Assembly: GCA_951799405.1 (NCBI GenBank)
Contig: OX637363.1
Coordinates: 3,968,001 to 4,032,000, forward strand
Source: Agapetus fuscipes
Lineage: Eukaryota; Arthropoda; Insecta; Trichoptera; Glossosomatidae
Direction: 5' to 3'
DNA length: 64,000 bases
A program made the position numbers and the translations under genes. Positions 11,144-22,503 of the stretch are shown piece after piece (positions within the stretch are counted from its first letter, which is position 1; the number at the start of each line of letters is the position of its first letter). The notes beneath the pieces were generated by a model. The model ran no database searches. It saw nothing but the letters and a program-made list of their open reading frames with translations, and was not told where the DNA came from.

Positions 11144-12386
11144 ATTAGGTGACAGTGGGGAATATCCCTATGAATGAAATTGGAAACATATTATAATTTT
11201 TTGTGAAGTAGAAACTGAAAAATCTGTAAAAAAGAGTGTAAGCGAAGTATTTTCTGAACAATTTTACTGACCGAAGAGGCTAAAATATTTCATAATAAAA
11301 CGAACGCAGTGAGACACACGTAGATTCTTGTTAATATAAAAATAATAATATTTGTTAAAACTTAAGGTCCATATTATTGTTTTGCTAAGTAAGAAATATG
11401 AGACCCTCTTAATTCTTTCCCCGTGCCTCGTTCCCTGCACGAACGCAATATAAACATGTTAGAACGAAGTGATTCGGGCTAGTTCGGGTGAGAGGTGATA
11501 TTTAGATTTTCCCCACTGGTGTTTTTGATTGTATGTGTACATGAGAGCCTGTAAGTACGACGCAATGTACAATACATCAGCTGTTGGCGCCTGCGGGTAT
11601 CGGTTGCCTATAGATCGGTCTGTAGGGACTTTTCGGGCTATACCTCATGAACAATCGTATAACGCGTTGAGACATAAACATGATAATATTATAAATGAAT
11701 GAATGAGATTATTCTTTTCGGAAATTCCTCGATCCAGTATTTCACAAGGAGCTGCCATCATAATATTACACAAATAAAAAATATATTGTTCTTTGGCTAA
11801 AAGTTAGTTCTGGCGGGTGTTTTGCCATGGAAAGATCGAAATAACAGAAGTGCTTGCCTGAATCGGAAATATTTGTGAAACTTTTATTTTTATTTTAAGA
11901 TTACATCTAAATAACCTCTGCTTGGAAACTGTGAAAATCCAGTAAGAGGCACGATGAACAAGGTGATTCTTTAAAAGCAAGTGTATTTATTTCTATTTTG
12001 AAACTACTGTGTGAACAGGATTTAAATTTTAGGACTATTTTAATAATTAACCATCTTTTAAACTTTAAAGGAACATCCAAAACAGACTAAGGTAAGCAAG
12101 TACTTGCTTATTGTAGTGGTTTTTTCAACCTAATTATTGTCTTATTTACAACAATTCAACAATAAAAATCAATCAATTGCAAACTCACATACACATTTTT
12201 AAATGTAACGTATTTTTAAAAATAAAAATGTTAAAATTCTATAAAAATCAGAGGAGACATTTATGGAATTTTATTAAACAAGCGCTTGGCTTAGATTTTT
12301 AGGGAACAATTGTTGGTGTACGATAAGTGAGGTGCTATAGGGTGGACATCAAAGTATTTTCCAAATTCATCCCCAATATAACCTTT

Positions 12387-12642
12387 GACTTATAGGTTGG
12401 TATGCGGCTGACCACCCATACTGTAAAAAAAATGGTTCACTTTGCCAATGTCACCCCTGTTTCAGGGAAGGACGACAAGAGTTGCAGGGCTTATGTTCAT
12501 TTGAGATTGGGTTTTTATATTGTAGGCCCACATGCGGCATGTGTTAGCGCGAAATTATACATGTCTGCTTGTGGGAATGCATTTAATATAAATCTTAAAT
12601 GATATATATCTTTGCAGCTTAGATTAGATTAGATTAGATTAG
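12387..12642 (+). mobile_element. S1 SINE, full length with 11-bp TSD
   Basis: The element begins gacttataggttggtatg and ends in a TTAGA-repeat tail. It is flanked by atataaccttt at 12376-12386 and 12643-12653. This copy defines the family's length (256 bp) and both ends. No convincing tRNA, 7SL or 5S head was found at its 5' end, so its origin is undetermined. Confidence 0.9.
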
Positions 12643-12703
12643 ATATAACCTTTTTTTTTATCCCCTCTCCCGGACTTTAGCTAGAGCCGCTGCTGTGTAG
12701 GTA

Positions 12704-14095
12704 TATATAAAAGCTTATTAATTGTATAACATTATTTTTTAGTTAACCCTTTCTCTGCCGAGAAATTTTTAATTATTTTTTGCTCTTGTATGGCAACCCA
12801 CAAAACAAAGTAAATTATGAGGCAATGGTTATTGTTGTTACATAGCACTATTATAATGACGATTATGCGAAAAAATTCAAGAAAATCGTAGGAGCCGTTT
12901 TTGAGAAAATCTCATTTGAAACTTTCAGCTGTTCGGAAGCCATCTTGAATTTTCTAATATTTAAAAAATGTTTCACTATGAATTATAGTGATTAAAGAGT
13001 TCTTTCTGCTTAAGTTAAGAAATATCAAAGTTTTTTGCGTTCTGATGGGTTTTTGTAGCCTTTTAATTTCAATTTTTGATACCATGTAAACAGCACTTTA
13101 TATTATTTTTTTCAAAATTTTTATTTAATTTTTTTATAGAATTGTAAGTGATGTATAATATTGTAGAACAATATTCTTTTGTCAACGCTTTCACTTCTGA
13201 GAAAATCACAGTTGTTTATTTTTTTCATATGGCAGCTCATAGACGCAGATTAGCAAGAATGTTGTCATAACTAAATTTGGTAAGTATGTGTCAAGCAATT
13301 ACTTAATTGAAAATTAAAAAAAAAATCGTTGGAGCCGTTTTTGAGAAAATCGCATTTGAAATTTTCAGCTCTTGGGAAGCCATCTTGAATTCTCCAAATA
13401 GTGAAGAAAAATCTATTTTTCGAACAAGTATGTAATTTCTTCTTTCTTAAGAACTTAAAAAAAGTTTTAAAAAATTGCGTTTTCATGGGCCTATTTAATA
13501 TTTTCGATAAAAATTTTGAGATCGTGTAAACGGTACTTTAGGTATTTTTGTTTTTTTAGAAGTGTTTTAAATTTTTTTGTAGAAATTAATGTTGCGCGTA
13601 AGATTGTGGAACATTATTTTTTTGTCAACCCAGCCATTTCCGAGATAATCTAAATCGTTTTTTTCTTTCATATCGCAACTCATAGAGTATTGCCATAACA
13701 AATTTTCTTCGCGAAAATTTATGCAACGACCACACTGAAATTTTAAAGAAAGAGTTAGAGCCGTTTTTGAGAAAAGTGCAATTTTTTTTTTTTTGTATCG
13801 CAGCCATCTTGAATTTTCAGGTTAGTGCCATGCCGGTCGGCCCATCAAAATCGGTGGTTGTCAATTCTCTAAATCCAAAAATTGGTGTCTCTGCGATTAG
13901 TAGTTCCGGCTGGGACATACATACATACATACATACCTACATACATACATCCATACGGACAGACGGACAGGTTCGACAAATTAGGTTTTTTTACATGTCC
14001 TGGTGCAGGACAACTCATTTCCGTTGAAACCTCATTTTTTTTTTCGGACGAATATAGTACTTTATAACAGTCCTTCGGACTGCTATGAAGTAAAA
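12704..14095 (-). repeat. Unclassified repeat (family U), right part
   Basis: Three internal units of about 430 bp carry the block 'gagccgtttttgagaaaa ... agccatcttgaatt' near 12890, 13330 and 13760. The end carries a (CATA)n run (13918-13953), then tcctggtgcagga (13999-14011), and a hairpin, cagtcc-ttc-ggactg, at 14068-14082. This is the mirror-image order of 2445-2720. Confidence 0.75.
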
Positions 14096-14284
14096 AAGTA
14101 CAGGTTTATAAATAAAAAAAAAATATTTTGCTTGAAAATTGCCTTTTCTTTTCATTTTCGGCATTATGCTCCTTTGTTATAATTAGGCTTTTATAGCCAC
14201 AAATCTAAATTTTTGGTACATTGGCTCAAAGCAGCTTTTCTTGTCATTTTCACTGCTCTTTCAACTGCCTGTATAGCATGGGAG

Positions 14285-14516
14285 CAGGGGCGTGCATCCC
14301 ATACGGGCACATGAGTCTTATGGGTAGGCAATATATGGTAAAAAAAAACATTTAATCTTGATATTCAGATTTAAAATTCAAAATTTAAATTTGATTGGAG
14401 CCCTCGTTAGCACTTCAGTCAATAGCAAATGAGTTATTTTAAAGGAATGGGAGAAACTATTTATTTGGAAATTTATAACTACCTTACATGGGATCTGTAA
14501 AAAATGCATGCCACTG
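14285..14516. mobile_element. Candidate hAT-type MITE
   Basis: The left end CAGGGGCGTGCATCCC and the right end, read inverted, CAGTGGCATGCATTTT are similar and resemble the hAT element at 33490. The flanking octamers do not match, so the boundaries or its status as a single insertion are uncertain. Confidence 0.45.
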
Positions 14517-15285
14517 TCACCACTAGATTGAACTTTCTCATCGGATATTTTTTTTCTAAAAGAAGCTCATTAATATTTTCCTGATATCCTATTAGATCAA
14601 CTTAAGTTGCAGCATTGAAATATATTTCAGACCTCTTAAAAAGGTCACTGTGTGAGAGATTTGATATTTTACGTGCCTTTAAGCTACGTCATGTTGTGAA
14701 TTCTTTAATGAGTTTGTTTTTGCCGATAATCATCGCTAATAACATACTTTCCGAATGCCTAAAAGAGCTATTTTTTCCAAAGACTGAATATTTTACTTTT
14801 TTGACATCTAGCAAAAATTTTGAGGCCAAAATGATGAAACAAATATGATATGAGTCATCTTTACATGAACAATTATTTTTATAAGAACCTATGATGGAGG
14901 ATACACTTTTATCACAAAAGCAGCTAGAGTTGTCAAAGTTTCCGAAGGTTATTTCGTTACTACATACAGACGTAGTATTTGGTTGGCTTGTGTAAGCCAA
15001 AGAACGTGTAAAATCTGGCCTGGAGATCTATTTGTCAGATCTTTAGGAAAATCGTTTGTTGTTACTGCTGACACAATGCCGTGCAAATACGGTTGGTCTG
15101 TTCTCAATTTTTAGGTAATTTTTGTAAACGTTTGTACTTCATTTCGTTGAATTATTTTAATAGGCAATTTCTCGCAAGTTTCGGGAGCTTTTCTCAGTGG
15201 TCCTTTGGAGGTTGAGTGTGTGTGGTGTGAATGAAAGCCCGTATTTGAAAGTGTATATTTTTAATGCAGTCAGTACTGTTCAATC
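14517..15285. other. No gene seen; one weak open frame
   Basis: A 103-codon minus-strand frame (15000-14689) begins MAYTSQPNTTSV and contains FDNSSCFCDKS. I do not recognise it. It may be a remnant of a hAT-type transposase, given the hAT-like ends next to it, but no conserved motif proves this. Confidence 0.3.
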
Positions 15286-16030
15286 AAAGGTAATTCAAAA
15301 TGTTGTCTTGGTTGCAATCTTCCGGTCTTCAAGCTGCGTCCAGGCGGAAGTCCTCCTTAATCCGCCTTGCTTGTGAGGCGAGCAGGATGCTTGATGCTTG
15401 AAGTGGGGGAAGGAAAGGAAATATGGAAAGTGGCAATTAGGAAGAAACCATGTAAACTTTTGAGGAAGTTCGGATTGGCCCTAACAAGGACCTTTTGTTG
15501 TGAGCAGGAGAAAAAACTGTAAACTTTTGAGGAAAATTAAAAGTGGCCCTAAGAAGGACCTTTTGTGTTGTGAGCAGTGTGCTGTAGGAGACGGTTGCCT
15601 CAAGTCTGTTCCTGGCGAGGTCTTGAGAATCTTCTAGGTAAAGATGTGGCGAAGCTGGAGATGTCCAGGTGAAGGTATGATGAAGCTGGAGATGTCCAGG
15701 CGAAGGCGCGAGGTAAGATGTCGTCTCTGCTTGGAAATTGGCGGGAATGCGAGAGATGTCTTGAGATTTTGGCGGGAGATGTAGATGTCCGCTCGGTGGT
15801 CTCGAAGTTTCTCTGGTGATGATGTAGTGAACTGCGGAGACGTCCAGGCGACGGTGCAAAGTAGTTTTGCGTCTCTGCTTGGAAATCGGCGGGAACGCGA
15901 GACGGCTTGCAATTTTGGCGGGAGCGCGGTATGTATGTTGCTCGTTCCGTGGTCTCAGTGTGTCTGTCTGTTTGGAGCGCGGCGTACGCGTTTTATACTC
16001 CCGCTCGTTCTCGCGGGCCCACTACTAGGG
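15286..16030 (-). repeat. GC-rich segment with internal duplications; possible LTR or promoter
   Basis: The base composition is markedly richer in GC than the surroundings. There are three pairs of internal repeats: a gtaaacttttgagga block at about 15450 and 15520, gaagctggagatgtccagg at about 15651 and 15675, and gtctctgcttggaaat plus ggcgggaa at about 15723 and 15871. On the minus strand a TATAAAA sequence (15991-15997) precedes this transcribed-looking stretch. An LTR or 5' untranslated region of a retrotransposon would fit, but no terminal TG/CA, primer site or polymerase was found. Confidence 0.35.
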
Positions 16031-16571
16031 GTGGGCACGCACAATTTTCGGATTATCTTCTTTTTATCTGATTTCAGATATCTGGTTTTCTTTCATCTTC
16101 TGTACTGATGCACCACAGTCCAATGTAAGACTTAGGTCCGGAAGTACACCCATCCATATAAAGAAACAAATGTCTCAATGATAGTTCATTCATATGTTGT
16201 TGTTAACAAATTATCCATTGCAGTGGTCTTTAAGTCTTTTTTAAGCAGTCTGATGATTTCACCATTCTTTCCGATTGCCATCAGGGTACGTTGAGAAATA
16301 TTTCATCTGAAAAATGTTTCGCTAAGCCCATCTTAGGTACTAGGTAGGTATCCCTCGTAAATAGACCCCGTCTCTTTAATTAGCATAATGTGCTCTTAAA
16401 ATCTATTTTTTTGTAGCATTTACCTTTTTTTCAGGAATATTTTTGATTCGCTAGCCGAACGTTGCACAAGGCGGACGTGTTCACGCGGACGAAGTGCACA
16501 TTTGTGTTTGTTTGTATTGTGAAACTAAAAAGAATCGCGCCCAGCAGGGCGAGATATTTTTGAAAAAAAAA

Positions 16572-17624
16572 ATGGATTCAATACTAAGTGATATAAAGGA
16601 GTGTATTAGTAAAATGACGGGATCAGTGAAGGAGACTAAAATAAAGCTTCAACTGGAGCAGAAGATCATGCTACTAGAAGAAGAGATGCATGCTGAAAGG
16701 GACTCCCTTCAGAAAAAGATCATAGAACTCCAAGAAACGGTAATAACAAACAGCAAGCATTACACTAAAAAGTTGGAAGAGTTTATCGAATCTGGCCACA
16801 AAACCTACGCGGCGGTGGCTGGGGAAGATAAAAATGTTAAAAAGAACAAAAACGCAGTGACAAATTACGCAATCATGGTAGAATCAAAAAACACATTAAG
16901 TGCCGAAGAAATAAAAAAAAAGATCCAAAAAGAAATCAACCCTACTGAACTAAAAATTGGTATATCGGGTATAAAAAAGACTGGTGAAAAAAAGATAACA
17001 ATTACATGTACTGAGAAAACAAGCGCAGAAAAATTGAAAAAAGAAATTTCCAATACACTTGGAAAGGAACTGACAACAGAAGAAATGAAAAAGAAAAAAC
17101 CTTACATCATACTAAAGGGACTAGAAAAAAACCTCACAGAAAAAGAAATCATCATGGGCATCGTAAACCAAAATGAGGGTATTGAAGAAAAAGAAAAAGA
17201 GAACATAAAACTTATAAAAGAATTGAAAAGTATTAACCCAAGAGAAACTACCAACTATATCATACAAACAACAGGGAGACTTCGAAAAATTCTTTTAGAA
17301 AAAGGCAAAATTAATATAAAATATAATAGAGCATACGTAGAAGACTGTTACCCATTAGTACAGTGCTATCACTGCTTAAAATATGGCCATACAGCACAAA
17401 GATGCCTAGGAAGAACACAACCACCAAATTGTCCACACTGCGCTCAAGATCATACCTACGCGAAATGTAACAACTTAGAAAAAGATGCGATTTGCAGTAA
17501 CTGTCACTTTTTAAATATTAAATACAAAACAAAAAACGACACTACCCACAAGACAACTAGCCCTCAATGTATTTACAGACAAAAAATGTATAAAATTGCC
17601 ATAGATCGAATTGACTACGACTAA
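16572..17624 (+). CDS. LINE ORF1, gag-like protein with CCHC zinc knuckles
   Basis: This is a nucleic-acid-binding ORF1 protein of 350 residues that would coat the element's RNA. The first in-frame ATG is 16572; the frame is open upstream, but only a GTG occurs there. The N-terminal third is lysine/glutamate rich and heptad-like (a probable coiled coil, roughly residues 5-75). The middle is very lysine rich. Near the C-terminus (about residues 260-320) are zinc knuckles: CYHCLKYGHTAQRC (CX2CX4HX4C), CPHCAQDHTYAKC (CX2CX3HX4C) and a third partial CSNC cluster. ORF2 starts 12 bp after the stop. The assignment is by motif and position, as in Jockey/CR1-group elements. Confidence 0.88.
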   Translation: MDSILSDIKECISKMTGSVKETKIKLQLEQKIMLLEEEMHAERDSLQKKIIELQETVITNSKHYTKKLEEFIESGHKTYAAVAGEDKNVKKNKNAVTNYAIMVESKNTLSAEEIKKKIQKEINPTELKIGISGIKKTGEKKITITCTEKTSAEKLKKEISNTLGKELTTEEMKKKKPYIILKGLEKNLTEKEIIMGIVNQNEGIEEKEKENIKLIKELKSINPRETTNYIIQTTGRLRKILLEKGKINIKYNRAYVEDCYPLVQCYHCLKYGHTAQRCLGRTQPPNCPHCAQDHTYAKCNNLEKDAICSNCHFLNIKYKTKNDTTHKTTSPQCIYRQKMYKIAIDRIDYD

Positions 17625-17636
17625 ATTTACATATTT

Positions 17637-20588
17637 ATGACTGACATAAACATAAGCTACATAGATTCTAAACTAAATATAAATGAACTAATATTCGACT
17701 CATTCTATGAAGCAAATCAAATATTAGTGAAGTGTGAAAACAGTTTAACAATCCTACATAATAACATACGGAGTATACAAAAAAATTTTGATGAATTTGT
17801 TATTTCAATAAAATCATTAAATTATTTACCGGACATTATTGTGTTAAGTGAAACCCACTCTGCCGGACAAATAGAGTATAATATTCCTGGGTTCACTTAT
17901 TTAGCTGCAAGTACCAAAATTAACAAGAATAGCGGTGTGGCTATATTTATTTCGGATCGTAATATTATGATAAACGTAAATGAAATTAACACTGTACCTT
18001 ACGTAAATATATTAAATCTTGAAATTAATAATAACAATAAAAATTATAATATATTTGCAATCTATCGTACTCATACATCAATTATATCACAATTTATAGA
18101 AGGATTAAAAAATATACTCGTAACTTGCACAAGTAAAAAAAACATTTTGGTTGGTGACATGAATTTAAATATTGCTGATAATAATTACACAAACGATAAA
18201 GATATCTACCTAAATATGCTGGCAGAATTGAATTATTTCTCCTGCATTAATTCATTTACAAGAAATATTAGAGGACAACAGCCATCATGTTTGGATCATA
18301 TATTTACAAACATCCCCGACTTTCATAATATTACTTCCGCAGTCATTCACACATCTATAACAGATCACTTCTCATGTATATTTAACTATAAATATAATAC
18401 TCCACAGATAGAGACAAAAAAAACAAATAAAGTATCAAAATATAATAAAATAAACCTAGATGGTTTAAAAGATAAATTAAATGTTGTGAACTGGTCCGAT
18501 TTATATCTAATGAATAATGTAAATGAATGTTGTATAATGTTTGAAAATACAATGAAAAAACTTGTTGAAGAATCAACAAGTGTGCAACATAACATAAAAC
18601 ACAAATATAAGCCGATTAAACCATGGATCACACATGGGCTAGTAGTATCAATCCGACATAAAGAAACTCTGTATAAACAAACCCGTCAACAACCAAACAA
18701 TCTAAAATTGCTCAAATATTTTAAAAAATTTAAAAAAAAGCTTACATATTTAATAAAATCCACAAAAGAAAATTATTACAAACATAAATTAGAACAAACC
18801 AAAAATAACCCTAAAAATGTATGGTCTGTTATAAACGATTTTCTTGAAAAAAACAAAAACATGAAAAATGAAATAATAGCCATTAATCATGAAAACGAAA
18901 CCACGTGCTGTAGAGAAAATCCCTCAAAAGCTGCTAATATTTTCAACAATTTCTTTTCAAGTGTTGGAAAAAATTTAGCTCAGCAAATACCTGGAAAAAG
19001 TACTTCTCCCGAATTAAAGTGCAATATAGAAGAGAAACACATGATATATATATTTCAACCCACAACAAGGGAAGAAATAGAGACAGTAATTAGCAATCTG
19101 AAAAACGGTACGGCGCCTGGATATGATGCTCTTTCTGCTGAAACTTTAAAACATATTAAAGAACAAATATCGAAACCACTACAACATATAATTAATTTGA
19201 GTTTTGAAAGTGGAACGTTTCCTTCAAATTACAAAAAAACAATAATAACACCCATATTTAAGACAGGAAATCGGGAAAAAGTAAACAATTACCGACCCAT
19301 TTCTGTTATATCTAACATAGCAAAAATTTTTGAAAAATTAGCAAAAATTAGGTTAATTAAATTTATAAAAGCCAACAATATAATACACGATAACCAATTC
19401 GGATTCATGGAAAACAGAAGTACTCAAGATGCCATCGCGAAAATAACGAACTTAATTCATAGCTCACTTGACCAATCTTTTAAATGTATCGGAATTTTCA
19501 TTGATTTAAAAAAAGCATTTGATAGCATCTCTCACGAAAAACTAATTGTAAAACTGAATTCAATTGGGATAAAATTAAAAGCGTTACAATGGATAAAAAG
19601 TTACTTATATCAGAGATCTCAAATAGTTAAAATTAATAGTTCTTATAGTCAACCATCAACCGGTGAATTTGGTATCCCACAAGGTACTGTACTGGGTCCA
19701 TTACTATTCATTTTATACACAAATGATATTTTCACTCTAAAACTCAATGGAAAAATAATATCTTATGCAGATGATACTGCCATTATATTGGAGGGACAAG
19801 ATTGGCGCTCTATTAATGAACGAGCAAATCTTGACATGAATATACTGAAGGGGTGGTTCGATAGTAATATATTATCACTAAATATTGAAAAAACTCAATT
19901 CATTTCTTTCGCAATAAATAAATTTAATTCAGAGCCGCCAATTAAAATCATCATACACAGTCAGAATTGCAATGAAACTAAAAACTGTGAAAACACATGT
20001 TCAACACTAACTTCAACTAAAAATATAAAATACCTAGGCATTATTATAGATCAAAATATGAAGTGGAAAAATCACATAATGGAACTGGTCAAACGAATAC
20101 GAAAATGTATTTACATATTCATAAGACTCAGAAACATTCTTAAAATCGAACAATTAAAAATGGTATACTACTCAATTGTACAATCAATGCTGCAATATGG
20201 CATAATTGGATGGGGGGGATCATATGATAATATTTTAAATTCAGTCAAAATAGCTCAGAGATTAATTATTAAAGTAATTCTAAAAAAGCCACCAACATTT
20301 TCAACAGAATCTTTATTCAAAATTTTTAAGGTACCAACTATAGAACAAATTTTCAAACTGTACTCTATTCTGGAAATAATAAAAATTGACAAAGCAAAAC
20401 AATTTGAAAGAGCTATATCAAGGAGAAGACAAAATTTTATCACAATTCCTAAATTTAAAACAAAACAATTCGAGAATAATTTTATCTGTAGGGGAATAAA
20501 ATACTATAACATATTGCCAAATGAAATCAAAATAATTAAGGATGTTAAAAAAATTAAGTTTAAAATAAAAAAATATATATATTCATAG
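17637..20588 (+). CDS. LINE ORF2, endonuclease / reverse transcriptase
   Basis: This 983-residue polyprotein would nick target DNA and reverse-transcribe the element's RNA. The N-terminal apurinic-type endonuclease shows LHNNIRSI (about residue 40), VLSETH, VGDMNLN, SCLDHIFTN and the terminal ITDHFSC. The reverse transcriptase follows with TAPGYDALSAETLK, NYRPISVISN, QFGFMENRSTQDAI, FIDLKKAFDSISH, IPQGTVLGPLLF and the catalytic ISYADDTAI (about residue 715). A C-terminal region without RNase H ends at 20588. No internal stop is present and all the catalytic motifs I can check are intact, so it may be a recently active copy. The clade (Jockey versus CR1) cannot be settled without alignment. 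Confidence 0.92.
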   Translation: MTDINISYIDSKLNINELIFDSFYEANQILVKCENSLTILHNNIRSIQKNFDEFVISIKSLNYLPDIIVLSETHSAGQIEYNIPGFTYLAASTKINKNSGVAIFISDRNIMINVNEINTVPYVNILNLEINNNNKNYNIFAIYRTHTSIISQFIEGLKNILVTCTSKKNILVGDMNLNIADNNYTNDKDIYLNMLAELNYFSCINSFTRNIRGQQPSCLDHIFTNIPDFHNITSAVIHTSITDHFSCIFNYKYNTPQIETKKTNKVSKYNKINLDGLKDKLNVVNWSDLYLMNNVNECCIMFENTMKKLVEESTSVQHNIKHKYKPIKPWITHGLVVSIRHKETLYKQTRQQPNNLKLLKYFKKFKKKLTYLIKSTKENYYKHKLEQTKNNPKNVWSVINDFLEKNKNMKNEIIAINHENETTCCRENPSKAANIFNNFFSSVGKNLAQQIPGKSTSPELKCNIEEKHMIYIFQPTTREEIETVISNLKNGTAPGYDALSAETLKHIKEQISKPLQHIINLSFESGTFPSNYKKTIITPIFKTGNREKVNNYRPISVISNIAKIFEKLAKIRLIKFIKANNIIHDNQFGFMENRSTQDAIAKITNLIHSSLDQSFKCIGIFIDLKKAFDSISHEKLIVKLNSIGIKLKALQWIKSYLYQRSQIVKINSSYSQPSTGEFGIPQGTVLGPLLFILYTNDIFTLKLNGKIISYADDTAIILEGQDWRSINERANLDMNILKGWFDSNILSLNIEKTQFISFAINKFNSEPPIKIIIHSQNCNETKNCENTCSTLTSTKNIKYLGIIIDQNMKWKNHIMELVKRIRKCIYIFIRLRNILKIEQLKMVYYSIVQSMLQYGIIGWGGSYDNILNSVKIAQRLIIKVILKKPPTFSTESLFKIFKVPTIEQIFKLYSILEIIKIDKAKQFERAISRRRQNFITIPKFKTKQFENNFICRGIKYYNILPNEIKIIKDVKKIKFKIKKYIYS

Positions 20589-20776
20589 TTCTACTTATTG
20601 ATTGGTTGTTTCTAATTTCTGGTTTTTTTCATTTTTTATATTGTTAGTTTATTTTTTGATTTATTCTTGTGTATTACCTATATTTTTTTCCTTTAAGTAT
20701 TATATTAAGTTTTTATCTCATTATATTATATAGAATATAATTTAAGAACATAATTTATTTAAGATAGCTGCGATTC

Positions 20777-20816
20777 CCTCACCAAGCACAAGAGCTTGGC
20801 TCTTCAATTGGTGAGG
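20777..20816 (+). promoter_or_regulatory. 3'-UTR bulged hairpin of the LINE
   Basis: The outer stem cctcaccaa (20777-20785) pairs perfectly with ttggtgagg (20808-20816). The inner stem aagagc (20790-20795) pairs with gctctt (20799-20804) around a ttg loop. A hairpin near the 3' end is a known reverse-transcriptase recognition feature in several LINE groups. The function here is inferred. Confidence 0.65.
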
Positions 20817-20920
20817 AAATAACAATTAAGTTTTTATTATTATTTAGAAATATTACTTGTTTTAAAATAAATTTGTATTTATATTTTGTTAAATAAATAA
20901 AAAAAAAAAAAAAAAAAAAA

Positions 20921-21581
20921 TTTAATGTTTCTTTCTTACATTCCAGTACAATGCGGATATTTTATGAAAAACCTCTTCCATCAATGTATGACTTTCCTTA
21001 CAAAGTTTTCTCCCTTTGTCTTGTGTGTCTTATTAAATATAGGGGCATCAGCCTTAATATCAAACGAAACATATTATGCAATTGCAGTTATTGCTCTGTT
21101 TGACACTCCATACCTGTAACGTTTCCTCAATACTGTAGGGAGGTCAAAAAGTGAACTTTTTTTTTCAGAACTTTGAACGTTTCAGAAATAATGAATTAAG
21201 CAAATATAAATCGCAAAAAATATTTTTTAACAGCGTCAAACATGAGCTTAAAATTACTTTTTTACATAACATTCGATGGCGTTGTGCGGGAAGATCCTCT
21301 CATTTTTACTTAAGTTTATTTTTGAAAAAGTAAATTTGATCCTAAAAGGCACCTTTTCTACGCTATTTGTGTTCGATAAAACGAAAAAAGACATTTCACT
21401 CCACTCTAATATCTATGTGGCCCGAAGACAAAAAAGGTTGAGTATCATTGATCTAAAGTATGAAAACATAATGATTGTCAATCTTGCATAGAAGTGACAC
21501 TAAAAGAATGATGTACTTATGTTCTCCCATGACGGTTCGTCTAATATCCAGAAAGTTCAGTTACCTAACTGTGTAGCTATA
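20921..21581. other. No intact gene; possible hAT remnant
   Basis: At 21420-21460 the sequence gtggcccgaagacaaaaaaggttgagtatcattgatct resembles hAT-type terminal sequence. The upstream part holds only short open frames. The call is weak. Confidence 0.3.
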
Positions 21582-21860
21582 GAGCTGTCCATATATTACG
21601 TCATTCGCATTAAGGGGGGGGGAGGCTGGTCTGCGGATGATGGCAAATGATGAACGAGTACCAAAAGTGTCGTTCTTGTAAATACCAATTTCTACAAAAT
21701 ATTATGTAAGTAATATAAAATTATTCATTATTAAGCTCATCCATTATTACAGCAAGAGGGGGGGGGGGGGGGCTCATTAGATATTGACTATAGGATGATT
21801 GTAGGGAGGAGGGAGGTCGAAAATTGGCCAAAATCGATGACGTAATTTATGGACGGCCCC
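21582..21860. mobile_element. MITE with inverted ends and poly-G runs
   Basis: The left end gagctgtccatatattacgt and the right end, read inverted, ggggccgtccataaattacg flank 279 bp containing two long G runs. No coding frame is present. The target duplication is not clear, so the superfamily is unassigned. Confidence 0.6.
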
Positions 21861-22503
21861 TTTGTATTATAATTGTAAATATGAATAAAAAGCAAATAAA
21901 TTGCACAGAATCTGCACGCACATAAGTTATAGATAAAAACAAGTTTTGATAAATAATAGGAATGAAAGAAAAAATAAAAAGTATTGAAAAATCGAGTCGG
22001 AATTGAATGTAATTCAATAGTTTCAAATAGGTACATAAATAAATTGTGTATTACATATTAAAAATAAATACAGTACAATAAAAACCAATAGTTACTTATT
22101 GTTTTACAGTGATACATATATTTTTTTTGTAAGTGGTAAGATTGATGAAATACTTCATCTATAGTGTAAATGTGCGCAGTTGTAACAATGTTCAAAAATG
22201 AATTGGCAAATTGGCAAACAATATAAATGCTTGGAAATGCTTGATAACATCTTTCAATTTTCAATCAGAATTGTTGTAAGATCTGATATTATGTAGGTAT
22301 AGGAAATACTAGTCAGGAGATTCCAAAACAACTGAGAAGCAAGCAAAAATTTTTTATATATCATCAAATGTTATAGTTTTTGCCATCACTAAAATCTTTG
22401 TAAAAAAATATACAATGCATTTACAACACTATGAAGAAGACACTTCAACAATAATAATGGAATTCAACGATCCATTGCAGGCTGGAATAGCAGATTTAAT
22501 GGT
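21861..22503. other. Region 3' of the TIL gene; AT-rich, no gene seen
   Basis: The last coding exon ends at 22504 on the minus strand, so this interval includes its 3' untranslated region. An ATTAAA on the minus strand lies almost directly after the stop (about 22494-22499). I could not fix the true polyadenylation site. Confidence 0.4.

Larger units (their letters stand above)
9321..12695. mobile_element. Non-autonomous hAT-like element with nested insertions
   Basis: The ends are inverted: CAGTGGCGGCTCT at 9321 and, read on the opposite strand, CAGCAGCGGCTCT ending at 12695. The flanking 8-bp repeats tgcaggta (9313-9320) and tgtaggta (12696-12703) differ by one base, which is the hAT target-duplication length. 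Removing the element rejoins family U sequence that matches the neighbouring uninterrupted unit at 8995-9050. The body has no transposase frame. It contains an RTE (9346-11143) and an S1 SINE (12387-12642), leaving about 1.3 kb of its own DNA. Confidence 0.85.
16450..20920 (+). mobile_element. Apparently intact two-ORF LINE (Jockey/CR1 group)
   Basis: The element has a nucleocapsid-type ORF1 (16572-17624), an endonuclease/reverse-transcriptase ORF2 (17637-20588), a 3' UTR of about 300 bp with a strong bulged hairpin (20777-20816), and a tail aaataaataa plus poly-A ending at 20920. Both frames are open. No RNase H domain is seen. The exact 5' end was not fixed because no target duplication was found; about 16450 is a guess. 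Confidence 0.9.

Noticed and set aside
15437..15859. 140-codon minus-strand frame in the GC-rich block
   Set aside because: Its open length is explained by GC-rich repeated sequence, and the translation shows low complexity and no known domain.
16494..16571. 26-codon N-terminal extension of LINE ORF1
   Set aside because: The frame is open, but it begins with GTG; the first ATG is at 16572.
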